From Atrichornis clamosus (lineage: Eukaryota > Chordata > Aves > Passeriformes > Menuridae), in the NCBI GenBank assembly GCA_013400975.1, contig WBMZ01011708.1, forward strand, positions 165,307-229,306: DNA of 64,000 nt, written 5' to 3'. The position numbers and the translations under genes are program-made. Below, piece after piece: positions 1-12,294 of this stretch; within the stretch, counting starts at the first letter, position 1; each line of letters starts with the position of its first letter. The notes under the pieces were generated by a model that was not told the origin of the DNA, did not search any database, and saw only the letters and a program-made list of their open reading frames with translations.

Positions 1-1165
1 TGCGTAAGTAGTATACATCATGTGTGTTCTCATTGCTAACTTAGGAAACTGTACGGCATCCCTTAAACCCAACACTCAGATGAGGGCAGTGCTCCCTGAC
101 ACACACAGCAATCATTCTGTCACTGTGGAGCCTCAGCACCACAGATTCCAGGAACACACCACTGGACCCCTCACAACCACCAACACATACCTAACCGGAT
201 TCACAGAAGCACCTCATCTTGAAAACAGTCCCTTGGTTTTAAAGTGATTCACTGCGGTGAACATTGTTAGCAGCCTTTATCAGTGCATCACCATCTCTCA
301 CCTAGCAGTAGAGAAGTCATCCTCCATGGAAATGAATGACAGGAAAGAATGACACACTTATACACACAGGGAAACCAAAAAATTAAGAGGGGACAAAAAA
401 TGATAAACAGATCTTAACTGAAGATAACTTTTAGTTATTGATAATAAATATCTCAAGCTTCTTTACTGAAGTTTTATCAAGGGAGTGACACATTCATAAT
501 TATGATACAAATATATCCTGCATATATCCATAGCTTATGCAATATTTTTACTGGAAATTTCCCTGCTGCTTTAATTTTGTGCCAGCTCTTTATGGAGCCC
601 TGTACTAACTACTGTCAAGGGAACTGTTTGTATTTAGTTCCATGTAGAGGAGGCTGAGGATTACACTAAGACTTTAAGAACAGAAGAGATAACAAAGAAA
701 AAAGGCAATAAAGAAGAGACATTGCAAAAAATAGAACATCAATAATCTTGTAGTTCTCAACCTTTTAAATCAGTCAAATAAGGATGACAGTGATTTAATA
801 TATTCTAAGATCAACAAGAAGTGAATTTTGGAAGGCTGCACCTTACAGAACTACAACAGTCACTTTTTGTGAAGGCTTTTATAGTCCATGGCAAGTTTCT
901 GAAACAATTTAATGAGCAATAAACAAAAGTCCAGTGTTTCTGAGTTTTGGACTGTGTCACAGCAGCTAACACTGTGTTAGGTACTGCAATGCCTGGGAAG
1001 TACAGTCACAGGACTAGTATAAAATCTCACTGTGCTAGTAAATAGGCTTATGTTGATGATGCATTACATCAAGAATTACCAGTCGGAGTGAACAGAAACT
1101 TCTGATCAAATATCATAACAGCAGTAGAAATAAATAAGAGGAAGCATGTACCTTTACTTTTACAG
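1..1165. other. Unique AT-rich DNA, no gene recognised
   Basis: The only open frame near the left edge (20-247, plus, 75 codons) has no recognisable domain and a proline/threonine/histidine-rich composition typical of chance translation. I see no repeat family, RNA gene or promoter here. The last 20 bases form a pyrimidine-leaning tract ending in CAG, which serves as the acceptor of the candidate exon that follows. Confidence 0.6.
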
Positions 1166-1268
1166 GCCGCAGCTGCAGCACAGCATCACCCCGTCCCATC
1201 ACCCCGTCCCATCACGCTGCTAACTGCAGCATTACACAAGTACACCGCAGACACGGAACCTCTCCACC
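1166..1268 (+). other. Candidate internal exon (103 nt) with consensus splice sites
   Basis: A GC-rich block stands out from AT-rich surroundings. It is preceded by a pyrimidine-rich tract ending in TTTTACAG (to 1165) and followed by GTGAGTAT (from 1269), a near-perfect donor. Two of the three plus-strand frames are open across all 103 nt; one starts with an alanine run (AAAAAQHH) and the other reads RSCSTASP. The third frame stops. Inside is a 13-bp tandem duplication (1185-1197 and 1198-1210, then a 5-bp partial copy) that is not a multiple of three, so it would shift the frame. I recognise no protein family. It could be a coding exon of an unidentified gene, a lncRNA exon, or a chance pairing of splice motifs. 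Confidence 0.25.
1185..1215. repeat. 13-bp tandem duplication
   Basis: The unit ATCACCCCGTCCC occurs twice in direct succession (1185-1197, 1198-1210), followed by the first five bases of a third copy. It lies inside the exon-like block. The two full copies are identical, so the duplication is probably recent or constrained. Confidence 0.9.
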
Positions 1269-2657
1269 GTGAGTATCAGAAACAATGTTTAACCCTCCAC
1301 AATAAAACATACTGGTCTTCCCTGACAGGTTTTTGAAGGCATCAAACCCTCAAAACACTTAATCCCCCAAGTAATCTGCTGCCTAAGTCAAGACCAGAGA
1401 GCAGTGCAAATCTCTTCCTAGTCAGAGGAACCCATCAGATGATCCCACAAAAGATCCTGTTGCCCACAAAAAAAAATCACCTGGCCAGTGATGCACACTG
1501 ACTCAGATGATTCAGGGAGGGCACTTAATCTGTGCAGGTTTCTTGGACAATAAAAGCTTGCTGGGTTTACTATGCCAGCACAACAGATTTAGTAAAGAGT
1601 CACAGTGCCTCTGCCCTCTGCTGCCAATTTTCAATCCCATAGTGTAGCCATTTCCATTGAAACACATGAAACTTGAGAACTGTGGGAGACAAAAAATGTG
1701 CAGTGTAAGGATGCCAAACAGTGCCAGGGGTCAGAGGGGTCTCCTAGATACTCTTGTGACAAATACAGGGGATCTAAGCTGGCATTAGATTTGCAGTGCT
1801 TGAGACAAAAGACAACTAAATCCCAAATAACAATTCCAGTCATGGAAGTAAAAGAGGGAAGACAGAGTTAGAGAGAGAATAGTGACATGATGGAGTGACA
1901 ACTTGCTCTGGAAAGAGGGAAGGGAGTGTCAAAACTGACACAGGAGCTGTAAGCCTGAATGACAGGGGAGATGCTGAAACCACTGATGGACAAGTGAGAA
2001 TAGATGTCAGGAAAATGAGGTGCACCTGTGAAGGAGAGTTAGATCTAAGCCAGCCTATGGAATGCAGCTCAAACAGAACAAGGGCATGGGACAGGTAAGA
2101 CCATGTTAAGACCTAAGGCAGGAAGGCCTTCTCCAGGGACCAAGGGGGAGAGGAACAGAAATAGACTCAGAAGTAGGAGGAAAATTTTGATATCTATTCA
2201 GAGAAGTGCTAAAAGCAGAAGTTATATTTTTCTGTCCTGACTTATTAAATCCATTATAGATAACCTTATTTAAAGATTGCAGTTTTGCCATGTACTGAAT
2301 TCTTATCAAAATTATTTTGGGATAGACAGATATTAGGTAACTCACAGTGAAGTCCCATATAGAAATGTACTTGATACATCATAACATATTAGCCCTGAGA
2401 TACTGTCTAGACAGTGATCTAGGCACACTGACCTTGGATGTCTTAGCTGATGCTCCAAAGGCATGTATAGTTAATTCTGAATTTGACCTTGGGAGGCCTA
2501 AACCCTGATATGGTGGATGCCTGGGACAAAAAATAGAGGTGCTGCATCTGTATCATATTTTGGAAAGTGACTGAAAAGTAGATGGCAGTAATCGAATTCT
2601 AGCAGTATGGGGTTCAGTGCCCATATCTCTCATTGCAAATACAAATCTTGAGGATAG
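1269..2657. other. Unique DNA, no gene recognised
   Basis: Short frames overlap on both strands around 1631-2098, but none has a recognisable domain. A GGGACAG/GTAAGA donor-like site occurs at about 2095 at the end of the plus frame 1895-2098. I could not find a good acceptor upstream of it, so I do not call an exon. No repeat family was recognised. Confidence 0.55.
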
Positions 2658-3053
2658 ACAATTGTTCAGCTGTGGAGTTCATGCTAGACAAACAATAGAA
2701 AAGGAGGAGGAATCCCAAGAAACATGAATCACAGCAGGGGTGAGATAACACTGTGGGAGGAAGTTGTTAATGAAAATTCTTTCTGCAAGAGATTGGAATG
2801 ATTGATGTCTTGAGACAATTTGGGATGCATGTGTGTGGGGGAAGAGACAGGTTGGGCCTTGCCCTGGTGAGGCACTGCTCTGCTCCACACAGCCCACCCT
2901 TCAGAGCCTGTATCCCGGCCCAGCAATGGCCACCGAACCCTGGCACACCAGAGGCAATGCTACACGCCCGCCTCTGGAGCTCCTAATCACGCTTGTGAGT
3001 GGCCAAATGACCAGAATTCCCCCCTGGGGGAAGGGCCCAGGAAGGCCCTGGGG

Positions 3054-3060
3054 TATTTAA
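3054..3060 (+). promoter_or_regulatory. TATA-like box inside the LTR
   Basis: TATTTAA sits directly after a GC-rich segment containing GGGCCCAGG and before the inferred R region. This is the usual place for the core promoter of a retroviral LTR. Whether it is still active cannot be judged from sequence. Confidence 0.5.
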
Positions 3061-3358
3061 GGCCGAACATGAGGCCATCACATGATCTGGACCTTACCTA
3101 CTCTTGGAATTTCTACCTGAACACCACTGGAACCCAGGAGTTGGTAGCTATATGTGTGTTCTTCTATATATTTTCTAGTTTTCTCTCTTTCTTCTTCTCC
3201 TAATTCCCTCATCTCAGAATTTTTGAGTAACTTAAAATCGAATGAGCTTAGAGTTCACAAAGTTGAATGGGCTCAGGTAATGCTTTGAGAAGTGTTTTAT
3301 GTTGACTGGATTTTGTACTAAATCTTTTGCCAAAGTTCTTTGATTTTCTAAAGTTGCC

Positions 3359-3364
3359 AGTAAA
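3359..3364 (+). terminator. Variant polyadenylation signal AGTAAA in LTR
   Basis: AGTAAA lies about 300 bp after the TATA-like box and is followed by T/G-rich sequence, as expected for the R/U5 part of an LTR. Confidence 0.4.
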
Positions 3365-5175
3365 GTTTCTTGTGGTTTTGACCTCCTGACAATATTCTGT
3401 CAGTATTTCTCCTGTGCATCCAATTCAGAGAACGTGAACAACCATAAGCCCTTTAAAAAGCCTTGCTGAGCAAGGGGGCCTTACACTGTTCCAATACCTC
3501 TGCCTTACAGTTGAAAATAAATTCCCTCCTAACTTGTATTCATTGCTTGCCTGACATGTGTTTAGTTTTACTTTTTGCTTTGTTCTTTCTCAAGTGTTAA
3601 AAGGAAAAAGAAGAATACCTGAAGTCCAGTGAACATAAAATGTGATATGCAAGTCTGAGATCTTACCTTCAAAGACTAACACACAGAAGACAAATATGGG
3701 TTAGCTGGAAGAGTGTTAGAAGACTAAGGTAAGCGGGCGTTTGATGAGGAAGGCTCATCAAAACCTATCTTAAAGTTCAATAGGAAGTCTCTCCCTGCTA
3801 TCACTAAATGACTGCTCCAGAATGTTGGACTGCTAGACACCTCCTTTGAATCTCCACCCTGGAATTTCTCAAGGCCTTTAAGATCCAAAAATCCTTCAAA
3901 AAATCGAACAGATTAAATACTAACAGTTCTCACTTAATCCCAACAGTTGCTAACCTCCATGATGTAGCTGTCTTCACTGGTTAGTTTATCTTTCCCTTTC
4001 AAATATTACCCCAACAGTCTCTTTTAAGCTATTATTTATCTATGCAGCCTGAGGTTCATCCTAATAGCTTTTCTGCTTACATGGAAATAAATAAATTCTA
4101 GATATGCTAGCAATCAGTATTTTCAATTTACTTCACCAACTGATTTCCTAAATTCCTTTTTTTTTTCTTTTGCATGTCTTTAAAGTGAAGCAATAGACTC
4201 ATCTCTTAACCTCAAATCTAACTGAATTATTAATCAGGCCATCAAAGTTGTTTACAGTTCTTTGTGTTTTGCATTTTTAACGACTGATCTTCTACAACAT
4301 ACTCATTACTTCCAAAAGCTTTACTGGTGAGAAAACCTATGCAAAAGTGTGTCTGGGTCCCACCATTACTTGCAGTATTTTTCTTCCCATCAACACTTTG
4401 AAACTACGTAATTCTGGGGAACATTTCTTCTTGTAAAAGTGACATAGACTTTACATATCTAAGCCTGATACTTGCCCTATGGTGGCTGGAAAGGTGACAT
4501 GAGATTTCTTTTTTGTTTCTTTTTTTAATAAGGATGAGAAGAGATAAAAAAGGAAGAGAAGTAGAAAAGAAAGGCAAGAGCAAAGCAAGGACAATGTCAG
4601 AACAGCTGTTGAGAAAAACAGGCAGAGGAATCAGTAAGTAAAAAGAATGCGATAAAAGAACATTTAAGTAAGATTTCTACCTGGTGTTTGTTTCAGGACT
4701 AGAAGGGAGCGAGTTTCTCCCGTAATTCTCTGTACTTCAAAGGCTGTTAAAATCAATATACAGGGGAAGAGAAGATACCTCAGACGGTACAATATTTAGA
4801 CAAAGTGTTCTACAAATTCTTGGCCCATTTAACAAAAGCGTACTAAGGCTCTGACTTGAGGCAATCCTAAAAGTCAGGCTTACTCAACTCTGTGGTACCA
4901 GCCCAGCAGGATGACACTCCTGTAGGTTGGGAGAACACAGCTTTGCCTTAGTGACTGCTACTAAATATCCCACCTGCTCTTGAGGAGACTTTCCCAGAGG
5001 GCACTACTTGCTACCCAGAACACAAGGATTTTTAGGCAGTGTGTGATTACTTAATACAGGGATGCTTGCATTCTACCAGTCATATAGTTAGGTGGATCTA
5101 GACTGTGATGAGCTTTGGCTTTAGCCCACGACCTGGCTTAATCTCAAGTATAAACATAACCTTAGAGTGGAAGCT

Positions 5176-5214
5176 GAGAAAATCAAATAAGAGAAAATCA
5201 AATAAGAGAAAATC
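5176..5214. repeat. 15-bp tandem repeat, 2.6 copies
   Basis: The unit GAGAAAATCAAATAA is repeated at 5176-5190 and 5191-5205, with a 9-bp partial third copy ending at 5214. The copies are identical. Confidence 0.9.
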
Positions 5215-8200
5215 TTATGTAGATATATTAGAGGTTGTATAAGTAGGACAAAAGACAGAGCTCAATAGAAAAAAAAAGAGAAAATAAGCTGATTATTAAA
5301 GAAGAGAAATTTGGAGCCAGCAGACCATGAACAAAGGAAAGCTCTCAAAAGTCCCACATGACAATGACTATGACTGTAAGTGAGGGAACTGATCCAGAAC
5401 TACAAATAAAATGAAAAGAAGCAAGATGAGGCAAGGTGCAAAGCTAAATAAAAGCTAAATAACAAAAAGTGAAGGGAAATGGCAAAGAACAGAGAGTTCC
5501 AAGAGTCAAACTCATTGAGGAACAAAGAAAGAAAAAGACAGCTGAAGCTACAAAAGGACCCTGAAATGTAAGGAAGCCATCATTATTTACCAGTGTCTGA
5601 GAAGGGATAGAAAAAGAAATGAAAATGATGCCTGACCTACTGTGAGAAACAGAGATCATATTAATTTTAAAAGAAAGGAATTATCTGGCTGTAGATAGAC
5701 AGTGTACTAAAAGGACAGGTACAATTCATCTTACATAGACCTTGCTATGAGTATATCTAAATGGAGGTACTATTGCATCTATCTAGTGCAATAGCACCAG
5801 GCAACTAATTTAACCATGTATTTTAGGGTGAGTATTATAAGACAATCTCAGATCTCTAGAAGAAAAACCAATCTGAGCTTGCTATAGTCTGCTTTATACA
5901 TCTGTCTGTAGATACACCATTTAATCAGATTTGTCTCAAATATTAATTTCTATACAAATGAGTTTCATAAAAATACAGTTAAGTGACATATTTTTGAGAG
6001 GAATAATGATGATTCCTCCTTCTCCATCAGAAGGTAAAATACTTCTAGTTTCAGAAAAGATAAAAAAGTATATTTCAAATATCAGATTCTGAAAGTGAAA
6101 TAGACTGCAATCGACTATTCCCATTTCTAAATGAGAAAAGTAGTGTTAGTTATAGCAAAAAAAGCAGCATAACATTTTTGTTTACTTTTTCATTTTAAAT
6201 AATGTAATTTGTTAGTTCCAGCACAATCCCAGTAACAGGTATTTACATTAAAAGTACGAAGCTAAATTGCTAGCATAGGCAGATACAAGTCCCACAAAGT
6301 CATGTAAAAACAGATCTCTGCACACTCCCTATGGAACACCTCAACTGGATGGCACCTCTTTTAAGTCAATACCCTGTGCACAGAGCACGGTAGGATGTTC
6401 TGAACTTCTCAGCATAGCGGGGAGAGCGAGATTTTTCATTAGATTCCTTCATAATTTTTCTTAGCCCTTGCTTCTCCTAAGCTGCCTGAAAGACCTACAC
6501 CTATCTAAGTAGGTGAGTAAAACATAAATTCTCTCTTTTTTGAGATCAAGCCTCTCTCACAAGCCAGGTAGTTCACACCATGCACTTGAGTTTCTACATC
6601 TGCACTACCACAAGACAATAAAAATAGTCTAAGTGTGAATCTACATGTCACTGAACACTACAAAACGACTCGCTTTCACCAGTTTTCATTTCTTACTTCA
6701 CAGAACATAGACCAATCTCCAAGTCAAATTAAAATTTATGTGTGTTTTATCCTTTGTCTTTGCACAGAAATCTTCATGTCACCCACTCTCCACAGGTACA
6801 GCTCATTCTTATGACTCAAAACACAGACATTACATGTATATTGCTAATATCAAGTCCAAAACTTACACAGGTACTTTAGAAAAATTAATTTTAAATAAGA
6901 TGTAACATGTGTTTCAGAATATTCATGGCAGACTTTTATGCAGAATTCAGGTGCAAAACCCTACTCCCTTTGCTCCAAGTTCTGTGATAGATGTGTATTT
7001 TATCTGTCTATTGTATGGTGCAGCAGAATGATAATTCTTCATGTGGCTGTAAGAGCCCCAAGGAGTTACAAACACAGCCACGGTCAGAATGAGGTCAGGT
7101 TATTCCACATCCCTTTTCTCTGGTACAGCAGCAGGAGGAAAACCATATGGCATAACAGACATTAAGTCATATTGCTTGTTCTAAACATAGTTTTCTATTT
7201 CTGCCACATGTGGAAAGTTCCATGTGTAATAAATGTCAAGAGCCCTTGCACTGCCCCAAATTTTTGAAAATTCTTCCACTTGTTCAGGCAGCTGAAGCAG
7301 GAGGGACATAGACCGGCGCCTGTGCACTCTGACACAAAAGCACCCAAAGACTTGTATTTTTCTTCAGAAGGATGTAAAGAAATGAACTTACTCATTATAA
7401 TCAGATGTGAAGCGCCTCGAGCTTTTTATTGACACCATTGATCACATAACCATAATAAGCTAAGATGGCCACATTTGGGCTCCTTTTCTCATTGCATGTT
7501 ATGAGCGAAGCCTGAAATCACCGTGAAGATCCCGCTTGGTGCCAGAAATGGTTCAAGGGCAGGCTGAGGCGCAGGTGTTTTTTCTGTGTCGTCCCCAGCT
7601 CAGCCATCCTGAGCAGGCCTGGTGAGGCAGCACGGTGCCAGGCACTGCCAGGTAACCTCACCACAGGCTCTGCACTTGGATTCACAGGCTACACGGATGG
7701 GAAGCAGGCATTGTGCAATATGCAGAGATCCTTTGGACACACGGGAACAGACACAGCTTAGAAGTAAATTATGGCAGACGCGACACGGATTTGTAAGAGA
7801 CAGGGTGTGAGAATCTTCTTCAGCATTCCAGTACTGAACTTAGAGGGAGTGTTTCAACTTGTACTAAAAACTGCTTATAGAGAGCTAGGATCACAAGCCC
7901 ATTTATCATTATAGTGGCAAGTGCTCCCTTTGCATTCAAAAGGAATGGGGGGAGTCTCACCCAAAAATGTGCCGTGCCTTCTGCAGCGTCCTCTGGGACA
8001 GCATGGTCCTTTACTCTTACTCGGAAAAATGCCTTAAACTCCTTTCATATTATATATGCTTCACTGGCAGCCTTACACAGTCATTCAAGAGGAAAGAAAA
8101 ATAATGGATAATTAAAAGGATTGTCATATATTTCTTTAAAAATGGTTATATATATGCATACATCTTCAGCATACTTTTATTGGAAATATCATTAATAAAA

Positions 8201-9026
8201 TCAAGACTTACTGATGGAACTCCACCCTAAGGTGAAATTTTCATTCACTTCAACAGTATATCTGCCTGAGGAAGGCCACAGGATTTGGATTCGATATAAA
8301 TAAAGCTATAAAATATTCCCTCACCCAAATAAAACTGTAAAAGAGCTGCTACTCTACCACCATAGCACTGTATTATTCCAAGTGCATGCTACTGGACTGC
8401 TATTATGCCTGCATAGAGAGTTGCAGGGGAAACAGTGCACTAAGTTTCTTCTACCAACATAGGGTCTCGGCAGGTAATTTTAATGGGGCTGTTAATAACC
8501 TGGCAACCATCCCAGCCAGATGTAGCACATTTAAACATTGTCCTTACAGCTCTGTCAGAACTGTTGACATGGCTTGTCAGTAATGGAAAATTGCCACTGC
8601 ACCAAACAACCATCTTCATTATACGGAATCACATTGTTAATCTACAGCCAAATGCAACTTGAGGCGGAAAGAGAGTTTAGATTGCACCCATCTGTATACT
8701 ATCACTCCAGGTGGCAGGTCGTTCTTCAGGATTAGAGATTGAATCAGTCTTTCCATCATCAATAAGCCCTGCTCCACAACAAGAACCTGCTTTTCCAATA
8801 TTTTACTTTCAGCACCGTGAGGACCGCACAGCATGGTAATGAAATTTCCCTGTAAGTAGACCACGGGGATCTATACCAGAGAGATACATCTCTTTAAAAA
8901 GCTCAGGAAAACCAGACAGCATGCTGCACAATCTGGACAGTAACTCGGTTTCCAGCACCATCCTGTTTTATCTGCTTAGGGATGAGATCTACCAGATAAA
9001 CCAGCATTTTAATGTTGGGTTATTTC

Positions 9027-9045
9027 TTTTTTTTTTTTTTTTTTT
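9027..9045. repeat. Poly(T) run, 19 bases
   Basis: An uninterrupted T run, equal to poly(A) on the minus strand. It could be the tail of a minus-strand retroposed sequence lying to its left, but I found no clear body or target-site duplication. It is more safely called a homopolymer. Confidence 0.85.
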
Positions 9046-12000
9046 GGTAGTAATTAGTATTGGGTAATTATTTCCCATTTGAAAAGGTTTGACAGGCTCA
9101 GAAAAGACATTCATTTCTGAAACAAAACAAGCTTGTTGATATGCAGCTGCTACATTAAATATTTCTCATCACATATTACAACTATGACCTAAGATGAAAA
9201 ATTGTTTTAAATTGCCCCCTTATTAAAATTTACAGGATATTATTTATTATCTTTTCAAGATGCAAGTTAGCATCCTCCAGCAGGAACTGGAATTTTTTCA
9301 AAGCACACTTGCTACTTGCAGCAGAAATTTTGTTGCATTGAGAAGTCTTCTGCCCCCTTAAATTACCCATCTTCTCTTAAGTATTTATAATATGCCTCTA
9401 ACCATGGCACCTAGTCACCATCTCCAGGACTTTACTGAATCAGAAGTTTATTTCAATACTTTAGGCATTTTGACTTTCTGATGATAGGTTTACTATAAAA
9501 ATATATACTATAAAAACGCACACAGGCATACAAGCTGCAACTCACGTTTTTTATTACAAATGAAACTACTTTTGTAACAAAAATACCATGAGTGCAAAAT
9601 TCTCGTATTGTAACAGGCATCTAGCTTCTTAAAAGTATATTATATGTATTGCATTAATTCCCACTTGGTTATGTTATGGATCATAAATTCAGCTCCCCGC
9701 CATTTTGTTTAAGTGTTCATGTTTTAACTGGTAATGGCTAGTTACAGCATGCTTTTCCAAAGCATATAGAAACAGGAATAAATTCATTTTTTCAGTTTTT
9801 CACAATCTGTTTTAATTTTGGTGGGTTTACGTTTGTTAAACACCCAACAAGTTCAGGATAGCAATTATGACCATTAAACAGAAATGACTATGTGACATGG
9901 TCACAGAAACTGCTGAAAATAGGAAAGCAAAAGAAGTAGAAGACAACTATGGAAGCACAGAAACAGAAGACAAACTCTTTCCTACTTTCTGAAGCAGTAG
10001 GACTGGTAAAAATGCATCCTGAAACATGTCTTTTACCTCAGTACATCGTTTGGTTTTGGTTTAACGCATCTGCAAATACAGGAAATGTGTTTGTTTACAA
10101 ATATAATTTCTTAGGAGACAGGTAATTTGATTATTATCAATGTATTACTGTTATATTTACCCAGGACAACAAAAGAACGCTTTAGCTTTTTTTTCCTGAC
10201 ATCTCCTTTTTATTCTACTGACAGTGGGTTTGGATTGTTGACGCTGTTTCCTTTCCAGCTATATGGACAACAGTCCAGTACATATGGAGGGCGCTCTGCC
10301 CATAGGACTGCACTGCAGTAAGGCAGAAATCCCTGCTTCAGCTAGAATGTGGCTCACGGAAAAGAATATTCGTAAATATTCCACATGTGGCACCTGTTAA
10401 GCCCACCCTGTGGTGAGAGGAACAGAATGATTCATTTCTTCATTCTGTGATCATTTAATGAGAAATATCAGACTTAATAAATTATCAGTATGGACTTAAA
10501 TTTAATCTGAAGGATAAGGCCAAAAATATGAAACTTTTCTCCCATATTCCTCAGTCATTTTATCACTTATAAAATACGGCCACATCCTTTGCTATATCCT
10601 GTTATTTTTTCTTGGAGGCTAACTAACTTGTTGCCATGAAAGGAAACATCATATGAAAAGAAACACCTCAGAAAAAGAAAAGTTTTGTGTCTAGAACTCA
10701 AATTCCTCTATTTATTGTCAGACTCCAAAAAGACCTTTTTGACGACCTTGGCCTTGCTTGGTAACACTTATAAGAAGATAAAGGCTACATTTACACTACA
10801 GAAAACATTCTCTGGCATCAGACCATCTGGTACAGCACGCTTGCATCTACATTTCCTTGGGGTTCGATTTCATCAATAAAGGATTAACTATGTCCAAAGT
10901 GTACTGCAACCCACACTGTGCTGTGTTTGGCTTTAGTCCCTTTGGCCCCAAGTGCTGCTTTTTTACCCATCCTGAGAAAAGAGAGCTGTTTTTGCTGCTC
11001 AAAACACTCAAAATAACAACCTTGACACAATCTGCCAGAAAGGTATTTTTTAAACACAGCGCTGAGTCTGTATTGTATGCTGTGCGTACAGCATGTGACA
11101 TATGAAGGTATTTTAGGCTGCAAGGTGTGCCAAGACAGTGTGGGAAGCCCACGTAAACAAAGATACCAGAGCCTTACATACACTTGAAAACAAGTTGTCC
11201 CTGGAGTGAGCCACCCACAAAACCACATCCAGGTTTGATCTGACAAGGAACTGACTGGGGTACTCCAGAAGAAAGCCTGTGAGTAAACTACCAGGTATGC
11301 GCTGTGTGTGTTAATCAAACAGGCTCCCAAGGGCCACTGGAGACCTGATTTCACCAAGAGTGTAACACTCTGACAGTTCTTGGTTTGACCTTACAAGTCA
11401 TTAGCCTACGGAGTATTTGGGAAGAGTCAGGACCCTGGATGGAAACATGACCCTGCTTCCAAGTGTAAGGATCCCCCTTTCCTCAATTCCAGTTCATTTT
11501 CACCTACTAGTGTCTCCTTGCCTGACTTTTCTATATGCTTACACACACCTGTAAAAAGAGCTGGAAAAATTTAGAGCACCACTCTTCCCCAACTGCTTGT
11601 TACCACTCAGTAATAGCAAGAACCAGTGCAGAGCAACCTAAGTGGTCACTGCTATCCTCTGGCTGAACTTCTGTTTGATTTGCCTCCCCCTTTCCAGTGA
11701 TAATTTCATGATAGCCAAAGATTAGTGCTGCAGAACCAATGTTCCTCCTGTATCCCCTTCCAGTGGCTTGTGAATTAGTCCACTGCACATCCCATCCCAT
11801 CAGTGCAGGGTAAAATATAACTGATCAGTGACTGGACCTTTTTATGTCTTTAGATGGACATTAATTTTAATACCATTCTTTGTGCAAATGAGCCTTCCAA
11901 TGCAGACAAAGAAACAGCAGAAGGAACTAAAGGATATGAAATTGAAATGAACAGGCCATGTGTCATACCCCAAGGGATTTTGGCTCAGTGCTACAGGCAC

Positions 12001-12139
12001 TTTCCATGAAAATTAAGCATAAATCTGGCCTCCCACTCTGCCACACTCAAACTCGGTATGAATTTTGTTACTGAGTTTCAAAGGGGGGAAATTTACTACC
12101 AAACTTTCTGAATCACCTTTGTATTTCTTGTATTTGCAG

Positions 12140-12294
12140 GTTGCCTGGGAACCTGTTGAACTTCTGGCATCAATTAGAGAAAGCTCAAAGCTACTCTTCT
12201 GGCTGCAAGCATCCCTTATGAGCCATACACCTGTCCAGAAGAGCCAGATAATGGACCATTCTGGACCTGCCTGTAACCCCAGCACACCTCCCAA
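12140..12294 (+). other. Candidate exon (155 nt), open frame, both splice motifs
   Basis: The segment is preceded by TTTCTTGTATTTGCAG (to 12139) and followed by GTGAGG (12295-12300), so it has an acceptor and a donor. It is open in the frame that begins VAWEPVELLASIRESSK and continues to the donor, 51 codons plus two bases. The minus strand is also open here, which weakens the coding argument. I do not recognise the peptide. It may be a real exon, a lncRNA exon or chance. Confidence 0.2.

Larger units (their letters stand above)
2663..3440 (+). mobile_element. Solo LTR, endogenous retrovirus, ERVL-like (778 bp)
   Basis: The block starts TGTTCAGC and ends CGTGAACA, so its ends form the expected TG...CA imperfect inverted repeat. 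It is flanked by ACAAT (2658-2662) and ACCAT (3441-3445), a 5-bp target-site duplication with one mismatch. In plus orientation it has a TATA-like TATTTAA (3054-3060) after a GC-rich stretch, a pyrimidine-rich region, and a variant polyadenylation signal AGTAAA (3359-3364) about 80 bp before the end. No gag, pol or env lies next to it, so it is a solitary LTR left by recombination. A 5-bp duplication fits class III (ERVL) elements. I infer the boundaries from termini and duplication, not from a database match. Confidence 0.7.

Noticed and set aside
1895..2098. 67-codon plus frame ending at a GTAAGA donor as a first exon
   Set aside because: No acceptor, promoter or recognisable peptide. The donor motif alone is too common.
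10884..11357. 157-codon minus-strand frame as a gene
   Set aside because: Overlaps an 82-codon plus frame and a second minus frame. The product is rich in W, C and H with no family resemblance.
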